From positions 13,024,424 to 13,088,423 of the forward strand of contig BSBN01001482.1 in assembly GCA_027924645.1 (NCBI GenBank): a stretch of DNA of 64,000 nucleotides. The letters run 5' to 3'. Position 1 is the first letter of the stretch. Every line of letters starts with the position of its first letter. The notes below the pieces were generated by a model. The model was not told where the DNA came from, did no database searches, and worked only from the letters and a program-made list of their open reading frames with translations. The translations under genes and the position numbers were made by a program. Positions 21,977-34,600 of the stretch are shown piece after piece. The DNA is from Cunninghamia lanceolata. Taxonomy: Eukaryota; Streptophyta; Pinopsida; Cupressales; Cupressaceae.

Positions 21977-22322
21977 GGTTGCAGGTAGGACCTCCCATGC
22001 ACATGTTGGAATGCTTTGCCAATGAGCTACAAATCGTCTTTGTGACCAAACATTTTGGTAGGCTCCTTACTCAATCTAGGTATGGATCATTTTCTCCAAC
22101 ACCTCCCTTGAGCCACACTTCAGTGCTCAGTGCTCCTAGGCTCCATAAGCCGGTTCTTATACCATGTTACTTTCCATTGACCAGCTAGGACTTGAACATG
22201 GGACCTCCCATGTACATGCTAGGATGCTCTACCACTAAGCTACCAGCCCTCTTCATGGCCAAGCATTTTAGTAGGCTACTTATTATTGTTTGGGTATGAT
22301 TCATTTTCTCCAACATTTACTT
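21977..22322 (-). mobile_element. tRNA-derived SINE, two head-to-tail units, split by the LARD
   Basis: On the - strand, a tRNA-like head (about 22252-22180) has an A-box-like TAGCTTAGTGGTAGAGC and a B-box-like GTTCAAGTCC. A ~150-bp body and a GGAGAAAATGAT tail follow, and then a second head (about 22035-21977). The second head is cut within its B box: the rest (GTTTGAGTCCTAGCTGG) is at 16901-16881, on the far side of the LARD insertion. The same family occurs at 38787-39112. Confidence 0.7.
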
Positions 22323-25300
22323 TTCCCCAATTGGGTCAAGAGTGTAAACTTGAAAATGAACACACACAATCCAAAGAATAGTAGCTATGGAACCAATATG
22401 ATTTGCAATTGTTTTGGACATTCAAAAATAAAATTGACCAATACACATTTCATACTAGCTTAAAACTGAAAATGAAGTTAAGACTACTAGGTGCTTTTCT
22501 TATGAAGTTGCAGACATATAGTTGCTTGCTAAAACAAATTAAAAGAACAGAGCAGCAAAGTAAAGGACTACAAAAATATGGAAATGAGTGAAGCTACACC
22601 AAAAAAAACATCACATAGCACCTTGTTTATCCTAGAAAAGCACAGTGTAGGAAAACTTCAGAATGGAAATGCGTTGATTTTCTTATCTTCCATTAAAATC
22701 TGCAAATCAGCAATTCAAAATACAAAAGCTGGATCCCAGTGGAGCACCTTGGACTATTGTGGGTTCAATCAAACTATCCTATTGCAGCCAACTACTTTGT
22801 GTTCTGTAAAATCAAACTTGTAAGACCTATAATATTGACACTCAAAAACAGTTAATGCTAACTCTCTAAATGCTCAACATAGAGCTCATTACATATTTTA
22901 ATAGAGGTCCAAGGGTCATTTCAAGTGCCTTTTACCCTAGGCAAAAACTAGGGAGATCAAGTAGAACATTATTGGAAAGAGGTACCTTTCTTTGTTGCCA
23001 AGGGTCATTGATGTTGGGTTTTGCAGGTGTCAAAAAAAATCCAACTAGACCCAGTGGGATTTCAACCCCTGCCAATTCTCTGTTGCCCCTGAACGATCAG
23101 TTGATGATCAGTTCTGCATGGGTTACACCTGTCACATTTTTACATTGCTGTATTTGGACCATAGTAGCATTACATGTACATGGCATTGACATGGTGAACT
23201 GAAAGTGTAAATAGAACTCAATTAGATGGTTTAAAATGGGAAAAAAATGGCAAACTTTACCCTAATCCCTAAACCCTAAAAAACTGCAGTTTTTTTTTTT
23301 TAAATAGGAAAAAATGTCAGAAAAATTCAGGTTATTCAATAACCTGCGTTTTTTCCCCAAAAAAACCCAGGTTTGACCCAGGCCCAGGCCCCAAGGGTCA
23401 TTTAAACATAGTTAATCATGTTTTATTCCCATTTTTTGCTTCTATGATTTGGAAGGGTTCAAGATGACCGCAGTTTTCTCGACTGAATTTCATTAGTGAC
23501 AGATTGAAAGGGTTGAACCCATCTACTTTGAGTGATTCTTCACTCCCAATATGGCCCTGCACATTTATAATGTCTTCTAAGGTCCAAACACCCTTACAAA
23601 ATCAATTCAATGGCACAAGTGCAGTTTGTTCATGCAATAGCCATCCAATCCTTCTTCCGTGACTCAATTTTTTGTGTGTTTTCTATCTTCACTATAAGAT
23701 TTCAATATTGAGGCACAAAGTTGGATGTCTTTGCATATTCATCATGTTTTCTTATCCATTTTGAATCACTAAATCAATAGTCAAATCATTTCTCTATGCT
23801 AGGCAATCACTTCCCCCATTTCCAACTAGACAGTTTATGCCACTGATTCAAGCATCCCTGAGCAGTCATGTATACTCTATGAGACACAAATATTTTAAGC
23901 ACAACCTAGACGCAATAAAACCTAGAGTTGGAAGATTGTTAGCAATAGGTGAAGCTTATTATTCCCTTGACGTTAGCGATTGACAATGATGCACAAGTGC
24001 TCAATCAGAACAATGATCAATAATATTATGGGTCATCTAATGAAAAAGAGTTATTATATAATGCTTTCTATGATGACATTATTGATGGTTGAAGAAAGCG
24101 GTTGGAGGAAGTTTCTACTCTAATTTGGCATAGAGAAAAAACAAAAAAAGTTGTCTGATGTTCAATCCATGCAGGTAAGCAGGAATAAGAAGTAGAATCA
24201 GACCCTTTTTTTCTTGTTAGTCTCCAATGTCGATTAATAGTGTTCACAGCTTGCAAAACCTGTCAGAGGCAAGGATATATGTTGAATTAGTGATGGACTG
24301 ACACTTTCAATAACAACTCTATATTTCGAACCAGGAGGTGGTTTAAAAAATTAATAGCCTCCCAATATTTGTGTTCCTTTATCTCATGAAACCAGGTAAG
24401 TAATCCAATCACTTCACCTCCAATATTTCTAGTTTGCTTTTTGAACATCAACAAACCCATGTACAACACTCTCTTTTGTCTTTATTTGGCTGTGGCATTT
24501 GCTCTTATTAGGTTCATGGAGGATTGCTTCCATTCCTTTGTTTTTCTTTCTAGGCCCCAAAGTGGGCTTTTCCTTGAAACATAAGGATCCTCTTTTCTAG
24601 ACATGTTCCAATTCATTGACACAAATGTTTAGGTGAATTGCAAGAATCCATGCAGAGATTATATTTGAGGATGCACCGACAAAGCTCAAAAATTCGCCCA
24701 TGGATTTATGCATATTTAAGTCCTATATCATGTTAATCACACACACACACACACACAGAGTCTATAGTTACATGCACACAACACAGTAGAACTGTAGACA
24801 AATTGGTGTAGACCTATGTGTATATGTATGCATTAAGTACAGACCTTTTTAATTTATTGAAATTAGGAAAAACAGAGTCAAAAATATCATTAAGAAACAC
24901 ATATAAAAGCATTTAGAAAAATTATCAAATTCTATCAAAAGTTAAATAAACTTACGTCAACAACAAAGGCTATCCAAAATTAATGAATTCACAATAGGTT
25001 TGTGAAACATTTTCTTCAAAAGAATTATAGAATAACCGTGCCATCAAATTGGCATTGTGTGTTAACAATTTATCCTGCATAATATGCATAATTACAGCCA
25101 CTTACGAGATGATGTCCATGTACGAATCAAAGGATATTTTGAAAGGCTAACTTAAAACCCAGAATATCCAAGCAAAGAATTCAGAGTCCTTGAATCAAAA
25201 CCATTTGGCAAAGATTTCATGAATGCTTATTTCAATTCAATGGTTTTAAGTGGATGCCAAGTAATCTTAGATGAAACAATTTCTTTATCAATATTATATT

Positions 25301-25516
25301 AGTCAGAGGGTAGATAGAAGATACTGTATGCAAACCGCATTGGTGTCACTCAACATCTAATACAAAGATATATCCATAGCATGCATATATTTGGGGTTTC
25401 AAATCCATGCAGACACAAGTCATGGTATCATTTAAACCAAAGTAAAAATTACTGTATCTTTTCCAAGCAAGATGCAATAAAGACTGCATGGCTTCCAATT
25501 TCCAAAAATTACATAC
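22323..25516. other. CHUP1 last-intron sequence, no gene seen
   Basis: No coding exon could be found here, although the final CHUP1 exon would be expected on the - strand. Content: a short telomere-like CCCTAAACCCTAAA (about 23267-23280), a CA dinucleotide run (about 24741-24760) and AT-rich unique sequence. Confidence 0.5.
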
Positions 25517-25628
25517 CTTGCCAACAACACCAGAATCAAGCAGCCAATTGGTAGGAATACTGAACTCTTTGTACCGTGCAATGGTCATATCTCTTGTACG
25601 AAGAAGTGCATAAACACTTTGCTCAACT
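25517..25628 (-). CDS. CHUP1: CHUP1 coding exon 7
   Basis: It encodes the VEQSVYALLRTRDM region and ends GVVGK before the donor GTATGT. The acceptor is TTGCAG. The next conserved residues of the family do not occur downstream in the window, so the following intron exceeds about 25 kb. Confidence 0.9.
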
Positions 25629-28600
25629 CTGCAATGAAAACCAAATAAGACCCAGGTAATGACTGAAAATTTTGTGAATTCTTAAGTAATGATTTGTCAT
25701 ACCATTTCCATTGGTTGCAGGAGATAGCAGTCCTCTCACTACAGACTTGTTTCTAAATTTTCCTCTTAAACGTTAAATTGGAATTATTTTCCTTTAGGTT
25801 TCAGATATTTTATCAGTCATAAAACAACTAAAACATGCAAACTTACTTTTCAAGTAGAGAGTACATCTTTTTCAAAGCAGCATCACATGAAAGTTTTGGA
25901 TCATCAACAAATGAAGTAACTTCTGTTTCTAGCTTCTTTAAATCCTGGTACTCAAACGCTGCTTCCCTCAGGGCATCAGCTTTACTCTCAGGCCAGTCAA
26001 AATGTTTCAGAACTGCACGTTCATCAACCTAAGACAAATTTAAACAAGCTTGTCAGCCAATGAACATGAAATGAACTCTCTAGCATGACCACACTGATAA
26101 CCATATTACAGCCACCTATGAACATATGATACAAGAATATTTTCTTGTATCTGGATTACCTTCCTAATGTCAGATTTGTTTCAAGAACTGATTCTTTAAA
26201 AGATTATTTTAAAATAAAAAAATCCAAAGAAGGCACAAAACTCTGTAAAAAACTCTTGGGCTGCTGCAAAAAGGAAAGAGATTGCTTAGAGACAGTATTT
26301 CCACAGTCCATGATAGTGATTTAGTACACTTCTCAATTTAGCTGTGTAATAGTTTTTAGATCAAAAGGGGGGGGGGGGGGGGGGGGGGGGGGAGAATGTT
26401 ACAGATCACACTCCCTGATCCATCACCAGGCAGTGGAAAAGTTTATGGTTAGATTGCATAACCCACTTCTTAAAAGAGGAGAGAAAAGAAAGATGGAATG
26501 CTAAACGAAAAAAAAAATCAAAATCTAGCATGGTTGAAACATTAATTCTTACAGAAATACAAAGATAGAAAATACTAACAAAAAAGGACTAGACATTAAA
26601 CCAAGCGAGCACCCTATAAAATATTAAAAATGATAAAATTAGAGCACAAGAGCATAAGACGAAAAGACTAGAGATATTTCGATCACAAAAATATATACTT
26701 GTGAACAAACCATAATAATGATAACATTGTTATAAAAATATTAATGGAAATGACAATAATATTTGGATTGCAATTACTATTCATAAAAAGATCTTAACAC
26801 TAAGACACGATTGAAAAGAATATATTAAGGCATGTGAAGCTGAAACAGAAAATTCTCCCATGATGGATAATATATTAAGAATTTAAATCATTAATCAGGT
26901 AGATTAAGAATTAGTGTTTATGAGGGGAAATGTTACAAATCACAATAGGTTTGAATTGTACGTGCATGACAAGAATTTTAAGGGCTTGCTCACTCTTAAA
27001 TATATTGGCTGATTTACTGAACATTGATAGAGAGCAAAACATACATTTGATTTCCAAATTTTAAGATTTCTTGAGCATTGAAATGACATGCTAACTAACA
27101 AAATGTGGATTCCAGCATTGGCAGATTTCATCAGGTTAATTTTTGATGGAGCATTAAAGGAGGATCTCTGTATAATAAAGAGAAATTTTCAAAAATAGAA
27201 ATGGTCAACCAGTACATTTTTCTCATGGATTGAGATTTACTAAAGGCAACCAAGCAGTAGCTTAGTAGAAGCAATAAATAAGGATTAAAATTGCACGAGA
27301 AAATTTGTTTTGTAATAAATGGATTGAAGGTTAATCTGTGATTGCACTTATCAGATTAAATAGTAGGTCAATATGGAGGGTGTAATAGGAAATAAAACTA
27401 GACTTGAGGAAGATATTATTTTGTTAATATATTTTATTTAGATAATATTCAGATCTCTCTTATACACCCTCCATCAAATAAGACGGGATATTTTTAGCTA
27501 AGGGACAGGATTAGAAGGGCGTCACTATGTAATAAAAATGATTGATGAGATGGGTACATGGAAGAAAAGAAGAAGAGACTAATTACCAAGGACTTGATTA
27601 ACATTCACTATAACAAACTATTAAATGTTAATGAGGTATAGTGGCACATACCACAGTGATGTCTAAAGCAGGGTGACTAATTATGATAGAGAGCAGATGG
27701 AAAAAGAAGTTGGCATAAGATTGAAGCTTCATGAGCCCATGATAGGGGCGCAGTTTAAAAGAAGAGATAGCATATATGAAACTTTTGAGATATCAAAATA
27801 GAGTTTCAAAATGCCGCTTCCCACCTAGCAGCCTGAGAACCCTAACGTAATCTTGTTTGCAGCAGAATCTCCATCTGTGCTGCAGAAAGGGTCAACAGAG
27901 AATAATATTGTTAATATAATCTCTGATGGGGCTTTATTGTCTGATGCTTTGGGCCCTTCATCCCCTGTAGCTGTCGGCCTCACAGCTCCAGTTACACCAA
28001 GCAAAAATGTATTGGATTCTGCAAAGAGATCCCATGTTCACGAGGTGTCAAGCCGCAAAAAAAGGAATCATTGAGGTGGAATCTTTGAATAAACCAGATG
28101 TGGGGCTGGCGATGGCTGGAGCTTATGGATCTCCGGATAATCTATCTTAGGCACACAAAGCCAATGTTAACCCTTCCTATGGGCCGCAGGTGACTTAATA
28201 TTCAAAGCAACAAAGGAAAATCGATATAACACCCTATTCTAGGCTTCACCCAATTATTTCCCTACAGAAAGATGTATTGTTTGAAGAAGAGAGGTACTCC
28301 AAGCATGCACTAATATGTAAGTTTAATTCTTTCTGGCCTAGTCTAGTCAATTTGCATTCTTGGATAACAAATACTTGGCTATGACATCTTAAAGGAGCTA
28401 TTGAAATTTATCCCAGCCCTCAAGGGTTTTTTGTGTTACTATGTAAGGAAATTAGGGATTTCATTCTAGGCAAAGGGCCCTAGTTCTAAGACAGCCATGT
28501 TCTTCTTTTAAAGCCGTGGTTTCCAAATTCCAATCCTATCACAGAGGTATTTTCAGTTATATGAATATCTATTTGGGTTCATTTGCCTTATCTCCCCCTG

Positions 28601-31600
28601 CAATTCTGGGTGGTTCATGCTTTCAAAGTATTGGAAATGCTTTGGACAGATTTATATCCATTGATCTAGTGACCAATGGTCTTATTCACTCAACAGCTGC
28701 TCATATTCAAGTGGAAATAGATATATCAAAAGGGTTGCCTGAAGAAGTTTGGTTGAAGGTTGGGTAGCAAACATGGAAACAAGTCGTTGATTACAAAAAT
28801 ATGTCGTCTCACTGTCATGAATGTTTTCTAGTAGGGCATATTGCTGCCTCTTGTAAAGTTGCTAAAATTTCTTCATCGAGAAAAGTGCAACGTGGTGGAA
28901 AGGAGCTTGCATTGGACATTTATCGGTGAACCAGCAAATACGGAATTCTTCTGGTGATTCGGCATGTTCTACTCCTAAGTTGCATTCAAATATGGGAAAA
29001 GATAGTTTAAGAGCTATCATCTTTCTGGGAGATTCACAAGGATAGCCCTACAAAGGCAAGCTCGGAGAATCTTGTTAAGGAGACATCTGCGGCAGAGCCA
29101 GTTTTAGAAATTACAGAGAGTAAATAACAAGAAAAGATGAATGACAAGCTTCTGCCTGAGCACTCTTCTGGTGGCAATGTAGATCCTTTTCCTGGCTCTA
29201 CGTCTTCTTCTGGTAAAAAAATTCTGCTAAATATGTCTTTTTTGAAACCTAATCTGAATCATTCAAAAGCCTCTATGGCACAGATTTCTTGGCAATCTGG
29301 GCTGACTAATGTGGAAGAATGGGGTCTTGGCAAATCACATTTAGATCAGATAAAGCAGTCCCTCTCGGGTTTGCCTGCCTCTTCTGAATTTGTGGAGGAA
29401 GACGAAAACATTGGTTGGACAGAAGTGCTTTCCAAAAAGTCGCAGTCTAAAAAACCTGAGAGAGGGCATATGGTTCTCAGATCACATAGGAAAAAGATGA
29501 TTGTCAGACATTTATGTCTTTTCCTTTGGTACTGGCACCCTCGCTTGAGTTTTGACAGGAGTTTAGTTTTTATTTTAGTATGTACGCATGTCTTGTTGGG
29601 CTGGGGCCCCTTAATAGTTCCTCAATATTTTAACTAAAAAAAAGAAGTTGAAGCTTCATAATATAGTCAATCACCATGAAAGGAGCTTCTTACCTTGGTG
29701 AGTCATCATTTCAATCTTATTAAATTACTTGACCATTATAAGATTGAAGTCCCTTAATTATCACAAACATTGATTTGCAAGAATTAAAAGACACAGGTAA
29801 AAATAGTTGACCCTTCACAGCTTGGTGAAATCTTTACCAAACTCGACTTAAAGACCTTAAAGTTTCAATAAAATTGATTTCATAAAGGAGTATGGTCTCT
29901 ATAGAATAGAACTAATCATACCCAGCCTGATCAATACAGAATTTTCAGCCATGTGCTTATCATGTTTTTCCTAATTTGGTAAGAAGGCTTATTTAAGATC
30001 CTTGAGCAATGACTTTCCTAGCACTCCCTTGTTATTACATATCTCAACTCAATTCAATTGAAAGAGTTCCATCAAATGTAATCAAAAAACACATTTTCAT
30101 TTGGTATTCCATGAGATCTTTCCTAAAAAGATTCCACTATATTTAATCTTTTGATCAGAACAACTCAAATAAGTAATGGCAAGGGATACATAATCTTCAG
30201 TGCACTTGCAGAGCATAATATTCACAGTAGATGATGAGTTGTTAATTTCTTAACAGATCATCATACAAACATGTATCTTGAATGGTCTTTGAACATTTTC
30301 AGAATGTAATCTTCACATTACAGAATGAATTGTTATGCTCTTGATCCATCGCCATATAAACATGTCCAAAGATGTATATGTCAACTTTTTGCAATATTAT
30401 TTCCTGTATAAGAAATGGACTTGGGAGAAAGCTTTATTTATCATGCCAAATAAGAAATGGACTTGGGTGAAAGCTTTATTTATCATACCAAATGAGAAAT
30501 GGACTTGGATGAAACCTCTTTTTATCACACCAAATAATAAATGTACTTGAGAGCATCACTAGTTTCTCTTAGACTCCAATTCTGTAGCATAGCAACTCAT
30601 TTCAGATGACAATGATAAAATGCTTTCACAACCATAGTTGCTAACTGAGGAAAAATGTTTCCAAGTTCCTCTACTGAATGCATTCTTGAAATGACTTCCC
30701 CAAAACAAAATGATAGTCATATTTCTACCTAAAAGGCTAAAACTAACAGCCAACTGACATACAGACCTCATAGTATGGCTAATGTATCAGTAGCACCAGA
30801 CCAAAATGCAACAGGCAAATGAAAGTTCCGCGTGGTCAGTCAGTAACAAAAAAAAAGAACGAAAAATTATAATCATGTCCACAGATCACTAAAAAAAGGT
30901 CAATGTGACTCAAAAGTACATGCTATGATGCAGATAAGTATCTAAAGCATATACCACTACAAAAAAAATTAAAAAAGGGAATGTTTTACTAAGAGAAATC
31001 CAATAAAACAGGTAACACCTATGAGATTACAGAGTTCACAGCATTGGCTATAAGAGAATAGTGATGAGATACAACATATGAAATGAACCCATGTCCTAGA
31101 TGAGAAATGTGACCAGAGTTATTACCCATGGATCACAGATACAGTGTCTGTCATGTTCTTTCTAGTATCCAATTCAAAGAAATGTTTCAGGTCCAAGATT
31201 AAAGAAAATGTTCCCAAGAACAATGAACAGAATACATTAAAATCAGATGATCAACACAGTCAGTTAAATTCTTAATGGTGGGTAAGAGTTCTTTTTCACT
31301 TTCTGTAATAAATTTTAAGTTTCCATTTCCACTTTCAAAGTTTGCTTTCATTGACAAGATTGCATTAGACTTATGTTACATAAAGATTTCCATGTCTGGT
31401 TACAAAAGCAAAAGAAAGATTCCAAAGTTAAGACAAATGGAGAAATGCAATTAAAAATTTGGAAGGGGAAATGGTTTCAATGCTTAACAAAGCTAACCAA
31501 AGATCAGGAATAGTCAACAGACAAAGGTAACATCACAAGAATATTATATTTCATAATTGGCCTCTGATTATAGTACATGCAATCATTTATAACTTTATTA

Positions 31601-34600
31601 TCAACATAATACAATATTTCCATCATATGAAGTGGGGATACATACCAGGAAAGACAGTTCTTCGTCCAGCCAATTCACAAATGCCACAACGTCTTCAATA
31701 TTCGTATAAGCAGCTGCGCGGACCTCTGTGGCTAATGACTGAACAAAATCACCTTGGGTTTCCACATCAGCTTTGACCTGAAAGGCCACAAAAAATCTCA
31801 AATAAGGCATAGACATAATCCATACCTCTTTTGCTTTGTCTTATCTATAATTTTCCATCTCTAAAACAGTGTAGATGCAGCAAGAAAAGACTAGTGTTGT
31901 GCAGCAGTGAGTCAGTTCCTGTAGAATCTCGAAAGGTCACACATACAGATAGTAAGAACGCTGATCGATTTTCTATCTCTCCAATCATGTTATTCCGAGC
32001 TGCTGCAACATTAGGTGCTGCAGATGTCATAGCAGCAGCCTCCTTCTTGGCCTCTCTTTTCATCAATGATTGATAGAATTCCACAAGCTCTGGAGCCCTG
32101 TGAACTTTTTCTCCTGTTGGTCCTTGTGATTTTAGCATGCCCCCAGGAGGTGGAGGTGGAAGTGGAGGTGCCCCAGGGGCACCTGGTGGAGGAGGTGGAC
32201 GAGGTGGGGGTGTAGGTATGCCAGTAGGAGCTTTTGCAGGAGTACTATTAGAAGAAGAAGCTGATGGTTTAGGAGGAGGCTTTGCAACCCGCAGAGATCT
32301 TTTTTGCACTTCTGCAAGCTTCATTTTGCTGATTTCTGGAGGTTGAGTTGGATGCTCACTTGAGTGGCCATCTGAATGCTCATTTGTTGTGGTAAATCTT
32401 GTCGCCAATTTTCCTATAGGCTTTTCTGCTGTAGTTTTGGGTGCTGATGTTGCTACAGGATTCTCTATCATAGTTTTTGGAGCTAGTGTTCCTATAGGCT
32501 TCTCTGTTGTACTTTTTGGAAACAATGTTCCTACAGGCTTCTCTAGCCTAACTTGTCCACCAGACACATCTACCTTTCCAGCAAACTTCGCAGCTCTTGC
32601 TTGCTCTGCCTTTTCTTTGATTGCCTTCTCCCTTTGGACTGCCAATTTATGCCTATCTTTAAAGGCAGGGTACTTGTCTTCAAGCACTCCTCCAACAGAT
32701 TTTGACATAACATGGAATGAAGTGGCAACATTGTTTAAGGAATTATCATTTCCATTAGTTTTTGTTCTAATGTGTGGAAGGCTTGTCATTTCAGGCGAAT
32801 CAACCATTGATGTCATGGTATCATGAGAATCAATAGAAGAACTGGAATTTACTCGTCCAAAGCCAGATCCTTGGTCCTTTTTACCTACAGAGGTGATGGC
32901 AAATTTGTCGCTAGAATTTTTCAACATCAACGCTTCTAATGACCCTTTTGTTGCAGAATGTCTTCTGTAACCTGGGCTCATCCTGAATGGAGAAGTTGCA
33001 TCTCCTCTTCCCTCACTAAATGAACTACCAGGTGACATTGTTGAGTCATCCTTACTTCTTCCCCATTTTCTCAGCTTCTGTATCAAACTCGACTTTTTAG
33101 AGCTACTATATCTGCTAGATGAACTGTCAATAGATGCATTATCAAAATCATCACACTCAGAAGGTGTCGATGGTTGTGAAGATACACTCTCAAAGTCCGT
33201 TTCTGTGCTAGTTTTCTCACGTGATGATAGAAGATCAGGCCCTGCATATTCCAACATGAGCTGCTTGGCTTTCTCCTGTGACTTGGGACTCAAACCTTTG
33301 CTGAGATCCCGTGCTGTTAGTTTCCCAGGCGGTGCTTGGTAGTTCCGCAGCTCATATCGTAAGCATGCATTAACCCAACGCAAATAAACCAATTCTTCCA
33401 CTTCACTAAATCGATTCAGTTGCAGCCCTTCGACTTGTTTCAATAGGTCTGCATTCATATGCTTCAAACTGTTGGTCTCCTCTCTTGCTTTTGCAACCAT
33501 CTCACTCTGCATACCAGTAGATTCCCCAAAAGGTAGGTTTAAATATTCATCATGAAATAAATACACAATAAACAAACAAGAACAAGATGAAAATTTGTGC
33601 AAGGAAATAATAGTTTAGGGAATACCCACCTCTGTCATGTTGGAAAGTGTAGTAATCTTTGCCTCGCAGGCATCTAATTTCACTGTCAGCTCCCGTTTCT
33701 CATGTTGCAACTCTTTATTGGCCCTCCTTAATTCAACCACTTCCACATCTAATTCTTTCAGATGATGCAGTTTCTTTTCAGTCTCAAAATCCTTTTTAGA
33801 TGCTTCCTTCTCTTTTGCTTGAAGGCTAGCAACTTGTTGCTTGAGTATAAGGAGTTGTTCTTTTGTTTGCCCAGAATCCATTTGAATCTGTTTCTGAAGC
33901 TCTTTGATTCTTGTCCTAGCCACCTCAAGCTCCTTCTTTTTTGTTGCAGCCATAGCTACTTCCTCCTCCATTTTCTTCTTTTGGGTTTCCAAAGAATTAA
34001 TTCTGAGCTTGAGCATGTCAATTTCCACTACTTTTATTTGAAGCTGTCTTTGCAGCTCTCCTATGCTTGTTTGTTGCTCTTTCATACCATAATATTCAAG
34101 CAATTCTCCTTCAAGCTTTACTTCCCTTTCTTCCAACTCCTTGACCAGATTCCTTAATCTCTCAAGCTCGACTGAGTTACTCTCCATTGCAGCTTCATAT
34201 GATAATATTGATAAGCTATCTTTCTCAGATATCTGCCTCGAAAGACTTCCCTCTTCAGATTGAAACTCCAAACTGCTTGAGAAAAGGTCTTCAAATTCAG
34301 GCAAAAGCATTTGTTCTCCATCAGTAAAGCTCTTACAACTCGAAGATGGACTCATAACACTATTAACTCTTTTGACTTCCTCTTCTTCCTCCTGCAAAGC
34401 CAGTTATTGATCAATTGATACGCCAAATAGAGTTAAAAAGGCAAGGAACTTAGGAAAACAAATGGGGACATTCTAATGGAGGTTACTTTACATACCACTA
34501 CTGGAAGCCTATTCCAGATAGCATGATTTATCGTTTATAAAACAAATTTTATAATAAAGATATGGAATTATAGTTGCTTTTCATAAAGCATAGCTTATAA

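Noticed and set aside
23262..23281. Telomere-like CCCTAAACCCTAAA (also about 59493-59508)
   Set aside because: Only about two units each, common by chance and in plant promoters; not an interstitial telomere.
31845..31946. Continuation of CHUP1 exon 4 reading frame to 31845
   Set aside because: A GTATGT donor at 31946 followed by loss of similarity, and a matching exon at 31777, show that this is intron read-through.
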